Assembly (NCBI GenBank): GCA_017628025.1
Contig: JAGBZX010000041.1
Location: 1-60,834, forward strand
DNA: 60,834 bases
From: Kiritimatiellia bacterium
GTDB taxonomy: Bacteria > Verrucomicrobiota > Kiritimatiellia > RFP12 > UBA1067
Direction of reading: 5' to 3'
Below, piece after piece: positions 50,306-59,165 of the stretch (position 1 is its first letter; the number at the start of each line of letters is the position of its first letter). The notes beneath the pieces are model-generated. The model worked only from the letters and a program-made list of their open reading frames with translations. It made no database searches and was not told where the DNA came from. A program made the position numbers and the translations under genes.

Positions 50306-51174
50306 TTTACTTCCTCGTAGTTTTTACCGTTGAACGAAACGGAAACTCCTGTGCAGAGCCATTTAGTAAGTTCTACAAGTTCCGACTCAGAAAGTCCTTC
50401 TTGAGGCCAAACAAGCTTTTCGACGTGAGAATCAGCAAATACTAAATGAGCACATACTGTGCGCTTTGAAGTACGATGGTTAAAGCCGATGTATTCAGGC
50501 GTTGTGCCGCACCCGTCAAACTGAAGCGTGCAATCATTTTTAAAACCTGGGTCTTCTGACGTATCTACTTCACCTTCTGTACCTAGAAACGGTAATTCTG
50601 CAAATAACAAGCGGCGCTCTCTAGCCGTACCGGAACGAGTTCCTGGCGGCGCCTTTTTAACTATCGCAGATGCCCAGCCATAATTAGCGTTCATAACGTA
50701 ACTCCAAGCTGGTTTAATGCGCTTTTTCTTCATTACCGCTAAGTGTGTTGGACACAGGAAGCAGTCAGTATTACCCTGAAGAATAGAAAAGAACGTTCCA
50801 TTAGTATAGGCATACATCTGCGTCTCGGGGTCTTGGTTGTATGCTGAGATAAGCATACTTTGATTTGCCGACTGGGAATCGGAGCTTGAGCTACCCCTAT
50901 CGTCCCAACCTAGCCACCCCATACGACGCTGAAACGAAAATCCCTTTCTTGACATTATTTTAGTGTTTGGCTGACTGCCTGCTCTCAATGGCTGATTTTT
51001 TTCATCTGTAAGAATCGATGCAGCTACCGCTAAAGACCTAAGATTTGCCATACACTTTACGGCTCTTGCTGACTCCGTTGAGCCCGAAAATAGCCCAACT
51101 AATACAGCCACCAAAAGCGCTAATATACCAATAACAACAAGTAGCTCAACGAGCGTAAAGGCTTTTCTTTTCAA
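50302..51174 (-). CDS. Prepilin-like protein of the H-X9-DG type
   Basis: A 290-residue type II pseudopilin-like protein. The N terminus [20 protein letters not shown] has the class III signal with Glu5 and with Ala, not Gly, before the cleaved Phe, followed by the hydrophobic helix. The C-terminal part has [16 protein letters not shown], a variant of the His-x9-Asp-Gly ending seen in many Planctomycetes and Lentisphaerae prepilins. These proteins are numerous in PVC bacteria and mostly of unknown role. It lies 14 nt after the GspK-like gene. Confidence 0.88.
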   Translation of the reverse strand: MKRKAFTLVELLVVIGILALLVAVLVGLFSGSTESARAVKCMANLRSLAVAASILTDEKNQPLRAGSQPNTKIMSRKGFSFQRRMGWLGWDDRGSSSSDSQSANQSMLISAYNQDPETQMYAYTNGTFFSILQGNTDCFLCPTHLAVMKKKRIKPAWSYVMNANYGWASAIVKKAPPGTRSGTARERRLLFAELPFLGTEGEVDTSEDPGFKNDCTLQFDGCGTTPEYIGFNHRTSKRTVCAHLVFADSHVEKLVWPQEGLSESELVELTKWLCTGVSVSFNGKNYEEVK

Positions 51175-51188
51175 ATCAAACTCCTTTT

Positions 51189-54100
51189 TTATTCAAACTG
51201 TCTATAAAAGAGAACTCGAGTACGGTGTGGCCCATTGCCTGTAGAAGGTCTCTTAGGATCTCTCCAAACCAAAGCAACTGCTCTGACACCTAACTGAGGG
51301 GGAACTTGGTTTTCTCCACCACCACCCATCATAAGAGGCTCTGCTCTGACGAAAACTAGATAAAGCTGCTGCTGTGCAGCAAAGCACTCTCTCCAATAAC
51401 CATACAAAAACTTCTTGTCGGCGCCCCAGAGCGTCACTCCTGAATTACTCAAGTCGATATTAAATAATTCATCTGGACCACCATACCAATCTAGCTGCTC
51501 ATTCCATGTCTTACCCCAATCATAAATAGTATCGCCTGAACGCATCGCATCCATAAATTTACCTGCTATCTTACGCAAATCTTCCCACTTGATTTTATTA
51601 GTCTCTTTATCAGCGTAAGCGCAATACGCGTATTTTTTATTGAAGTCTGCGGCAGAAAGTTTTTCTAACTCTTCTTCATTATTCGTAGAAGCCACTCTCC
51701 AATCTAGCGGTGTATTTGCAAAAGCGGCAATAATTACATTCGTAGAATCTGAATAAGGATTTACCTTTACGCCTCGTCCTATAGAAGTAAAAGGAAGTTT
51801 TTCAAAGCCTTCATAATCATAGTCAATTGGATCAAACGTGCGCCACATATACTCTTTATTTACGATTTCATTAAACGAATCTGCGATTGATGTACGGCGC
51901 ATGTTATTAAGAGATGTCATTGAACCTATGACCTTTGCATCGCCTGATGAAGTAAAATTCTTAAAGCGCGGCAAAAATGCTAACTCATATATTGACTGTA
52001 AATAGCCTTGGTCGCTAGTTGACATAAAAATATCAGTATCTCTTTCGTCACCTTGACCGACCATGCAACTTTCAAGCCATTTCTCCTCAGTAAGTGTTGA
52101 ATTAATTGAATACCAATACTCTGGAGCAAAATTAAACCTTGGGTCTGCCACAATCATAGAACTAGGATAAAGTTTGAATTGCTTAGGCTCTTCTGTGGCT
52201 ATTTTATCTAGCCCTTCCACACTAAAATCGAACTCTATTGATTGGCCCTTGCCACCTGCAGTATCAAAACGCATAAGTGGATACTCTATACCGCAAATCT
52301 CTTTGCCGATTTCACTCATCAACTGTGCACCAACACCACCTGACGCACCAGATGAAGCATCATCAGCAAAACAAGCTGGCACCATATCTACAACTCTAGG
52401 ATCATCGCCAGAGGATTTTACTCTAAGCCAAATAGCCGCATTAAGTCTTAATGAACACAAAGAACTAGAATAACCACCCTGAAGTTTACCTAATAAAGAA
52501 TCTTGTGCAAAAGGCTCTTCAATCGGCACACCCTTCTCATCAAGTGGTCTCCATGATGTACGAGCTTCTTGGAGATACTTTTGACCTTGCGAGTTTTGCC
52601 CGCCAGGATTTTTCATAACTGAATCAATAAAATACTGATCTCTATCACTGTTTTTAGGCAGTTCCCAGACATATTTTAATTCTAAAAGTAGGTTACCACT
52701 TTCTGCTAATGCCGTGTCCAAGGCAAGAGCATTTGCTAACGACAAAAGAGAATTGCTACCTTCTCCTGAGACTACTTTAATAGCGTCCTTTTCTTCTTGA
52801 ATATTCTCGGGATCAAACTTTACATCAACACCATTAGGAGAAAGATTAATCGAAATTTGTCCAAGCTCAGCTTTAACAGCACTTTGTGCATCAAACTCAG
52901 ATGCCTCTGGATGAAGCTTATCTTGAGAGCCTGTTCTAAGACCTAAATTAGCATCCTTTTGAGAGAAGAAAAGTTTAAATATTCCACTTACACTAAACTT
53001 CATATCGTCAGAAGTTAATTCTCCTGGCTTACTAAAAGGATAAACAGCTAAAGCCTTAACGAGCGAAGTCATATCAAACATCTCTTTTAAGCGGAGTTTG
53101 TATTTGACAGTCGTGTTATAAGTTGTAATTGGATTTTCAGGCGTTCCCCCAATAGTGCCTTCACTATGCTCTATTTCGCGCTCGATTTTAAATCTTGAGT
53201 CATTTTTTACCATCGGCTCTATACCGCATATCATAGCATGACGCTCTGTAGTAGGTATAGCTAAGGACAATGGATTACGGTCATAGTCAAGATAATCCCA
53301 AAGTGCCGCCAAACCTAGACCACTTAAATAATTCTGCCACAGAAACTTCCCACCATCTGGATCATTTACTGTATTACCATCATTGTCTTTTGGTTCGGTG
53401 TCCTTAGTCTGACAAAGTTCACCAAGAATCACCTTATATGCTGAAGCGTTTGCACGCTCCAAATCGGGCATTCTAAATGGCTGATTTTCGCTCAAATTTA
53501 AATCTGCTATAGGAGTTTGAGACGATGTTTGCTCTAAAGATGTTGACTTAATATGAGAAATCAATGAATCCGTAACAAAAGTTTGACGCTCAACTTTATC
53601 TTCATCGTCTTGACTTCCTGTATTGTAGTAGCCAGCTCGCTGTCCACTTGCACCTATATAATCGCAAAAATAACTTTTAAAATTAGCCGCCCCCGATTGT
53701 CCTAGAGCGAGATTATAGTCGCAAAGTGAAATAAGCGGGAATTTACTTGAATAACTTATAGCCTTATTTTCATCAACGTCGCGGAATTTCTCCATAAATT
53801 GATCCCACGACTGAGCCCCAGAAGGAGATGAATCATGATTGAGTCCATTTTCAAAAATGTAAGATAAGGTAACTCTTTTATCAGGAGCAGACGACCTACC
53901 GATATCAGCAAACATTCTATTAATATCGAAATAATCAGAAACATCAACTGCTGTAAACGCATAGCGACCAGTATCGAAACCAAAGTGATGCCATTTCGCC
54001 GTTGGCGTCATGCGCGAATAATACCTAACAGCATTAACTAATGGCGGGGGAAGATACGCAAGCCCCTCTAGCGTTAATGTAGGCACTGTTGATTCTACTG

Positions 54101-54386
54101 TAGAAATTGCATTTGTCCCAAAAAGGACTCTGCCATACCAAATGTTTTTACCTGTTTGAGGAACATTTGGATGAGGATTAGAGGCAACTGACTCCTCAAC
54201 GGCGTCTATTGCTCTAGCCATTGCAGCCTTCGCTAACTGACGCGTCGAAGAAGTTCTCCTTAAAAAGCTAGACGGCAAACGGGATTGCCTCATATAAACA
54301 GAGAAAGAAACTGCTGAAACAATCAGCACCGCTAATACTCCTAGCACTACGAGAAGCGCACTGCCTTTTCTGACACGCATATTCAT
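51189..54386 (-). CDS. Very large GspK-like minor pseudopilin
   Basis: 1065 residues. The N terminus is a prepilin-like signal, RVRKGSALLVVLGVLAVLIV, with Gly before the cleavage site and no Glu5, as is typical of GspK. A region near residue 150 (DVSDYFDINRMFADIG) resembles the conserved DExGxxNIN segment of GspK. GspK normally has about 330 residues, so about 700 extra residues are inserted or appended; I see no known domain in them. The first ATG has GGGGGAG 5 nt upstream and overlaps the previous gene by 4 nt. The position after GspH/I/J-like genes also fits gspK. Confidence 0.78.
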   Translation of the reverse strand: MNMRVRKGSALLVVLGVLAVLIVSAVSFSVYMRQSRLPSSFLRRTSSTRQLAKAAMARAIDAVEESVASNPHPNVPQTGKNIWYGRVLFGTNAISTVESTVPTLTLEGLAYLPPPLVNAVRYYSRMTPTAKWHHFGFDTGRYAFTAVDVSDYFDINRMFADIGRSSAPDKRVTLSYIFENGLNHDSSPSGAQSWDQFMEKFRDVDENKAISYSSKFPLISLCDYNLALGQSGAANFKSYFCDYIGASGQRAGYYNTGSQDDEDKVERQTFVTDSLISHIKSTSLEQTSSQTPIADLNLSENQPFRMPDLERANASAYKVILGELCQTKDTEPKDNDGNTVNDPDGGKFLWQNYLSGLGLAALWDYLDYDRNPLSLAIPTTERHAMICGIEPMVKNDSRFKIEREIEHSEGTIGGTPENPITTYNTTVKYKLRLKEMFDMTSLVKALAVYPFSKPGELTSDDMKFSVSGIFKLFFSQKDANLGLRTGSQDKLHPEASEFDAQSAVKAELGQISINLSPNGVDVKFDPENIQEEKDAIKVVSGEGSNSLLSLANALALDTALAESGNLLLELKYVWELPKNSDRDQYFIDSVMKNPGGQNSQGQKYLQEARTSWRPLDEKGVPIEEPFAQDSLLGKLQGGYSSSLCSLRLNAAIWLRVKSSGDDPRVVDMVPACFADDASSGASGGVGAQLMSEIGKEICGIEYPLMRFDTAGGKGQSIEFDFSVEGLDKIATEEPKQFKLYPSSMIVADPRFNFAPEYWYSINSTLTEEKWLESCMVGQGDERDTDIFMSTSDQGYLQSIYELAFLPRFKNFTSSGDAKVIGSMTSLNNMRRTSIADSFNEIVNKEYMWRTFDPIDYDYEGFEKLPFTSIGRGVKVNPYSDSTNVIIAAFANTPLDWRVASTNNEEELEKLSAADFNKKYAYCAYADKETNKIKWEDLRKIAGKFMDAMRSGDTIYDWGKTWNEQLDWYGGPDELFNIDLSNSGVTLWGADKKFLYGYWRECFAAQQQLYLVFVRAEPLMMGGGGENQVPPQLGVRAVALVWRDPKRPSTGNGPHRTRVLFYRQFE

Positions 54387-54868
54387 TTACGCTCCCCCTC
54401 GGTTAAATGGTAATGGTTTGGAACTACGAAGCCTGTTCTCATTGTAGTATTTGCGCTTTGTATCTTAATTCTAGCATTACTTTTCTGGATATTAATAAGA
54501 TAAGGCTTACCCCACGGGTCTAGCATCTTACCACCAGAGCTTAATGCAGCTAATAATAACGAAGGAATTTTGCCAGATTCTGTACTTTCCCCTTCGCCGA
54601 TAAGAAAACTAAGAGCCGAACGATCCGCCTCTTTGTCGTTCATTAACGGTAACTCAAACTTCTCTCCGCCACGATTAAAGTTTTCGTACGCAAGAATAGC
54701 CTGCGAGATAACCTTAACCTCACTGACTGCCTTTTGAATTTTGGCACGATTTTTCGCACCAGCAATTGATGTAAGAAGTGCCGCGACAATCATAGCAATC
54801 ATTGCTACGACTACCATAAGCTCAACTAGCGTAAAACCGCTTCTATTACCACCATTGCGAAGGATCAT
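54383..54868 (-). CDS. Prepilin-like protein (GspG-type helix)
   Basis: About 161 residues from ATG 54868. The signal NRSGFTLVELMVVVAMIAMI has Gly before Phe, Glu5 and a hydrophobic helix. The soluble domain includes AILAYENFNRGGEKFELP and MLDPWGKPYLINIQKSN, like the major-pseudopilin pattern DPWGxPY of GspG. It overlaps the GspJ-like gene by 23 nt and the GspK-like gene by 4 nt. A longer frame to 54970 would bury the signal and is rejected. Confidence 0.85.
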   Translation of the reverse strand: MILRNGGNRSGFTLVELMVVVAMIAMIVAALLTSIAGAKNRAKIQKAVSEVKVISQAILAYENFNRGGEKFELPLMNDKEADRSALSFLIGEGESTESGKIPSLLLAALSSGGKMLDPWGKPYLINIQKSNARIKIQSANTTMRTGFVVPNHYHLTEGERK

Positions 54869-55337
54869 CGGGATAACTCCATATATCGTCCCATGTATCA
54901 AGTACGCCGTCAGGACCGGCACACTTAACATTAACTGTATAAGTAAAAAAGCCTGCATTTGAAACACCATTACCTACGGCAACATCTTTATACTGATGAG
55001 GTTTTGTATCTTCAGTTGCAGAAGAATTGCCTTTTAAAAATGTTGGTGTATCACTTGATTGGGTATCTTCGCAGCTATATGCTCTTTTACGAAGAGTTCC
55101 ATCTTCTTTCCATGGCGAAAGAATCTTAAACATATCGCTTTTCCATACATAAAGATTATCAGCCTCTTCACGGACGGTAGCGATATTTTCTCTAACCTCA
55201 TCGAGATCAACAACCGTCGCAGTGCCTGTTCTCCATGCAATAGAGCTTTGATTGAAAATCATAGTAAGGATAGTAACGAGCATCCCTAAAAGGAGGCTAG
55301 CAACTAATACTTCAATTATAGTAAAACCGCGCTTCAT
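54846..55337 (-). CDS. GspJ-like minor pseudopilin
   Basis: 163 residues. The signal MKRGFTIIEVLVASLLLGML has Gly-Phe and Glu5, followed by MIFNQSSIAWRTGTATVVDL, a pattern seen in GspJ (a long helix with polar residues). The soluble part is rich in aromatic residues (DNLYVWKSDMF, DDIWSYPDDPSQWW). It overlaps the GspI-like gene by 4 nt. The J assignment rests on gene order and N-terminal style, so treat it as tentative. Confidence 0.82.
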   Translation of the reverse strand: MKRGFTIIEVLVASLLLGMLVTILTMIFNQSSIAWRTGTATVVDLDEVRENIATVREEADNLYVWKSDMFKILSPWKEDGTLRKRAYSCEDTQSSDTPTFLKGNSSATEDTKPHQYKDVAVGNGVSNAGFFTYTVNVKCAGPDGVLDTWDDIWSYPDDPSQWW

Positions 55338-55867
55338 TTTTCGGGATCTCCCTGAAAGCGGACCTCTGTGTAGTATAAAGGTTGGCTTAATAATGTCTGC
55401 TCTGTCTTAGCAGCCCTAAAACCAATACGCACTATCGCACTTTCATCATCGTGCTGCACAACTAATGCCGCTTTTAAATCTCCCGCCACTCCAGCCGGCC
55501 ATGAATTAGGCCAACTAGGCTGGAGCTGACTAGTCCATCTAGCAAACTCTTGTTTGGCAATACTATCAATATTGCGTTTTATGCGACCATCAGACTCTAA
55601 ATAAGCTTCCCATCCAGATTCAGATGTCTGGCCCTTATGATTTTTAAATGTGCTCCATTGGAGATTAGTCTGTGAAATAGCCATTACAAGTTGACTTATA
55701 ACTGCATCAGCATACGCGGCACTTGCTACATCTTCATTAGACTGCGCGCTTTCGCGGTAACCAAAAGCAAATAATGAAATTACACTCAAAACGCCTAAAG
55801 CCATAATCGAAATGGCTAAATTAATTTCCATCAATGTAAAGGCGCGTGAAAACCTCTTAATCATCAC
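55334..55867 (-). CDS. GspI-like minor pseudopilin
   Basis: 177 residues. The signal FSRAFTLMEINLAISIMALG has Ala-Phe and Glu5, and VLSVISLFAFGYRESAQSNED follows. The soluble domain ends QPLYYTEVRFQGDPEK. The gene lies between GspH-like and GspJ-like genes, the place of gspI in type II secretion operons. Overlap of 4 nt on both sides indicates translational coupling. Confidence 0.82.
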   Translation of the reverse strand: MMIKRFSRAFTLMEINLAISIMALGVLSVISLFAFGYRESAQSNEDVASAAYADAVISQLVMAISQTNLQWSTFKNHKGQTSESGWEAYLESDGRIKRNIDSIAKQEFARWTSQLQPSWPNSWPAGVAGDLKAALVVQHDDESAIVRIGFRAAKTEQTLLSQPLYYTEVRFQGDPEK

Positions 55868-56772
55868 TGAGCCTCCCTTGGATCTACCGTTTTACCAATA
55901 TTGACTGTAGCCATCTCACCTTGCTTATTAGGCCTTATTGCTGAAATTTCAAAAGAATAATCTGATGCTTCTCCTGAAGAGCCCGACCCGGAATTAACGC
56001 CAGGCAAGAATCGCGGCACTATAGAAAGGTTCTTTATTGGGCTACCTTCAGTTTTTGAATAATCAGTACCGAAAATATAGTTGTGCGGCAAAGTTAACTC
56101 TTGAAACTCAAAACCATACGCATCGCCAGTCTCCCATGTAACTCCACTTTGGTCAGCGCTAGATTTAACATAGCAATAAACTGGAATTTCTATCATATTT
56201 GATGACGATTGTGACGCCGTTGAAGATGATGAATTTTGGCTATTACCGCCTTTAAGTACTTTAACACCTAAAACTGGCTCTGTAAGAAGAATTTTCTTCG
56301 TCGTTTGGCTTATAAGCGTTCTGCGCATTGGCGCACTAGAAGTATCAACCTTATAAATATATGTGCGATTACCTGCTTCATCGCGACCAGAATACTGCGA
56401 CTCTGAGCCATCATCAATGTCTTTGACATAAGCGTTACTCTGTAAATCTCCAAATTCATCGTAAAGGAAATTACCCTGAACGCCCGTTATACGACCAAAT
56501 GGTCTGACAGCTACTGCGTGACCAACAACAACTAAATCCTGATTTTCTTTCTCTTCTGCAATCGTTTCATTCCAAAGATAAACAACAACAGGACGCCTAT
56601 CAATTTGCGCACGCGAATATGCACTCTTGAGAAACTGATTAACATTTTGCATTACACCGCGTTCTTCCATGCCGCGCTGCATGCTTCGATACGCACCAAC
56701 GGTAACAGAACCCATCATACCCATGATGGCCATCACGAGAAGTAGTTCTAAAAGTGTAAAAGCTCGTTTCAT
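55864..56772 (-). CDS. GspH-like pseudopilin, large
   Basis: 302 residues. The signal MKRAFTLLELLLVMAIMGMM has Ala-Phe and Glu5. FLKSAYSRAQIDRRPVVVYL resembles the GspH pattern after the helix. The soluble domain is about twice the normal GspH size and includes a Ser/Asn-rich linker (about 180-200). It lies 21 nt after the GspG-like gene at 56794 and overlaps the next gene by 4 nt. Confidence 0.83.
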   Translation of the reverse strand: MKRAFTLLELLLVMAIMGMMGSVTVGAYRSMQRGMEERGVMQNVNQFLKSAYSRAQIDRRPVVVYLWNETIAEEKENQDLVVVGHAVAVRPFGRITGVQGNFLYDEFGDLQSNAYVKDIDDGSESQYSGRDEAGNRTYIYKVDTSSAPMRRTLISQTTKKILLTEPVLGVKVLKGGNSQNSSSSTASQSSSNMIEIPVYCYVKSSADQSGVTWETGDAYGFEFQELTLPHNYIFGTDYSKTEGSPIKNLSIVPRFLPGVNSGSGSSGEASDYSFEISAIRPNKQGEMATVNIGKTVDPREAQ

Positions 56773-56793
56773 TTTTTGTTATTGAACCATATC

Positions 56794-57306
56794 TTATGGG
56801 GTAACAACTAATAACTGATCTGACGCATAAACATACTTCATTTGAAGCGACACGAAGCGTCCATTACTTTTATTTGGATAACCAAAATACATTTCTGGTA
56901 CTTTCATCTTTCGTGATGTTCTACGCGTACCTCTAACCGCCGACATAAAATCTAAACCATACTTTCTATCACGAGAAACGAAAAGCCCAGAGACATCAAA
57001 CATGGGATTGCCATTCTTGCATTCCTCAAGCATCTTTACCATGCATTGGCGAACTTCACTTTCGTTAAGCATATAAAAGTTTGATTCTGAAGCAGTGGCT
57101 TTATTTTCTAAACCTGTTATTGGCCACTGGCCCTTTTGAGCATGATAAACATCAAGACCTTGCTGTACTATACTTCTTATTGCTTCTGCCCTATCCTCAC
57201 GAGCATCATTAATGGCGCCTTTAGCAACTAACACAACAATAGTCACCAAGACCGCGATAATCGCGATAACCATCATAAGCTCTATGATTGTAAAAGCCTT
57301 CTTCAT
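56794..57306 (-). CDS. Prepilin-like protein, GspG-type
   Basis: 170 residues. The signal MKKAFTIIELMMVIAIIAVL has Ala-Phe and Glu5. The soluble domain has QQGLDVYHAQKGQWPITGLE, the Tyr-x4-Gly-x-(Tyr/Trp)-Pro pattern of GspG-type proteins. It overlaps the preceding prepilin gene by 4 nt. It could be the major pseudopilin, or one of three GspG-like paralogues here. Confidence 0.85.
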   Translation of the reverse strand: MKKAFTIIELMMVIAIIAVLVTIVVLVAKGAINDAREDRAEAIRSIVQQGLDVYHAQKGQWPITGLENKATASESNFYMLNESEVRQCMVKMLEECKNGNPMFDVSGLFVSRDRKYGLDFMSAVRGTRRTSRKMKVPEMYFGYPNKSNGRFVSLQMKYVYASDQLLVVTP

Positions 57307-57917
57307 TTAACCACCTGCCCATACTGCCAGCTATGAACGTCATCTGTTTTGACGCCTTCGGCAAACGGTAGAATCTTTCCATCTCGCCCACAGCACCATA
57401 CCATAACATTGGCTCTTACTGTAAGAGTTTCGCCGCCAACGTTAACATCCTCTATTAAACCATCTCCGTCAAGGTCAATTTCAAAGCGGAGTCTATGATC
57501 TGCTACCGTAGTATCGGAACCTACCTTTGACGACTCTGTTGCTTTGCTACCTAGACGCTTTACTACACGAGCGGCATAAGGCGAAAGTATGCCAAACCTA
57601 TCAAGACCTTTCGTCTGCTCTTTTGTTTTATCAACTTCTAAAGACATAACGCCATTTTTAACTAAAGCATACGCCGCCTTGCCGTCTAAAACTTTTACGC
57701 CATTTTCTTGCTTCGCATTTCTAAGGCTTCTAGGCCAAGATCCATTATTCTGATATATCTCAGCTATGGCAGTAGCGGTATTTGAAACTAATTCTCTAGT
57801 TTTTGTTTTTTCTGCCGATACGAGCATTTTTTGGTAGCCTACTAAACTAGCTGCAGTAAGAATTGAAATAATTCCAATTACCACAAGCATCTCAACTAAT
57901 GTAAAAGCTTTCTTCAT
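57303..57917 (-). CDS. Prepilin-like protein, GspG-type
   Basis: 204 residues. The signal MKKAFTLVEMLVVIGIISIL has Ala-Phe and Glu5. IAEIYQNNGSWPRSLRNAKQ is a GspG-like segment. Near the C terminus DLDGDGLIEDVNVGG is a possible calcium-binding Asp loop, as calcium sites are known in GspG. It lies 13 nt after the first prepilin gene of the operon. Confidence 0.85.
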   Translation of the reverse strand: MKKAFTLVEMLVVIGIISILTAASLVGYQKMLVSAEKTKTRELVSNTATAIAEIYQNNGSWPRSLRNAKQENGVKVLDGKAAYALVKNGVMSLEVDKTKEQTKGLDRFGILSPYAARVVKRLGSKATESSKVGSDTTVADHRLRFEIDLDGDGLIEDVNVGGETLTVRANVMVWCCGRDGKILPFAEGVKTDDVHSWQYGQVVK

Positions 57918-57930
57918 TTAAATCCCTTTC

Positions 57931-59163
57931 TCAGTTACTTAACTGCATAATATCGTCGCGTGTCCAAGTACGGACGCAGTCATTAGCTTTTTGGCTTAAA
58001 TCTTCACGAGCTACCCATGGCGGGAATGTGCGTAAATTTGGACCAGCACTCCAAAGCTGATACCTTTGGTGAGGAGATGGGGAATAATAATAATACTCTT
58101 GACCCCAGCCATCTTTAACGGTAATATAATCAAGAATATACTGATCGCGATACCCATCAGCATCACCAGGCGTAAAGCACTCAGGAAAACCTTGCATATA
58201 AGTCTCTCCAGCTGAGCTTACGAGCACCTTTACTGCTGGAGGGAATGTCTCTGGCTCTGTAATCTGAATACCATAGATAGAACGAGTCTGCGCGCTCTCG
58301 CAAATACCTTCTAGATTAGGTAGCCACCTCGGACATACCTTTTGAGAAGGAATATTAAGTATCCTGCCATAACGCGAATTATTATTCATATCTGTATTGC
58401 CGTCAAGCTCTTCGTCGGACAGATTTTTACTTATATTCGCAATTTGATTCCAGCTCATTTGCTGCCCAGTATATGGATCGTGAGGTTCGGTATTATTTTG
58501 TGTCCACTGGGAATACTGATAAAAATCAGAATTTGCAGATGTCATAAGAACGTAACGAGGCAAAATATAACTCATTAAGCCAAACCTAAAAAGTTGTAAC
58601 TCTCGCCAATCTAACTGCGTGCGATAGCGATTAAGTTCACCTGCCGCAGAAGAGCCGCTTCTTAACGCTGTAAAGCCAGCGGCAATTTTCGCTCTGGTTT
58701 TTTCACTAAGTCCATCAGCAGTTTCTGCTGCTTCTTGACAAGTCAAAGACCAATTATCTACGATATCCTGAAATTCTGCCCTATCTGAAAACGGGAAGTT
58801 ACTAATAACAGGCTGTGAACGACAAGCGGCATTAACTTGTGCCCAAGCTTCTCGTTCGTTATCCTCGCCAATATTTTCCCAATTCCAAATACCCTCTGTA
58901 CGAGATCCGTCTGTTTTTTGAACTCCATCTTCGTTGACTGATTGGAAAATATCTCTAGAGCCATGTAGCGCTACAGGCGGATAACTGCCAAAAGCCGCAT
59001 AATACCCAGAAAGGCAATTCTCTAAACGTTGTAAGCGAATTATTGTCTTAACGCGACGAGCCTGCTCATCGTTGGATGCAACAAGATTAAAAACCAATGT
59101 CATCAATGTCGCGAGTACCGCGACAACTATGAGCATCTCAACGAGAGTAAAGGCTTTTTTCAT
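57931..59163 (-). CDS. Prepilin-like protein, large, first pseudopilin of the operon
   Basis: 410 residues. The signal MKKAFTLVEMLIVVAVLATL has Ala-Phe and Glu5. ENCLSGYYAAFGSYPPVALHG is a GspG-like segment. The rest is large and rich in aromatic residues, ending DGWGQEYYYYSPSPHQRYQLW, like the DPWGxPYxY...SxGPD end of GspG but longer by about 250 residues. The gap to gspF is 2 nt. Confidence 0.85.
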   Translation of the reverse strand: MKKAFTLVEMLIVVAVLATLMTLVFNLVASNDEQARRVKTIIRLQRLENCLSGYYAAFGSYPPVALHGSRDIFQSVNEDGVQKTDGSRTEGIWNWENIGEDNEREAWAQVNAACRSQPVISNFPFSDRAEFQDIVDNWSLTCQEAAETADGLSEKTRAKIAAGFTALRSGSSAAGELNRYRTQLDWRELQLFRFGLMSYILPRYVLMTSANSDFYQYSQWTQNNTEPHDPYTGQQMSWNQIANISKNLSDEELDGNTDMNNNSRYGRILNIPSQKVCPRWLPNLEGICESAQTRSIYGIQITEPETFPPAVKVLVSSAGETYMQGFPECFTPGDADGYRDQYILDYITVKDGWGQEYYYYSPSPHQRYQLWSAGPNLRTFPPWVAREDLSQKANDCVRTWTRDDIMQLSN

Positions 59164-59165
59164 AA

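Noticed and set aside
54869..54970. Longer start for the 54383 prepilin gene
   Set aside because: It would put about 34 unrelated residues before the prepilin signal; ATG 54868 restores a normal class III signal.
51189..57917. CRISPR array or other regularly spaced repeats in the right half
   Set aside because: The only repeated strings are the similar prepilin signal sequences at gene starts, which are protein-level homology.
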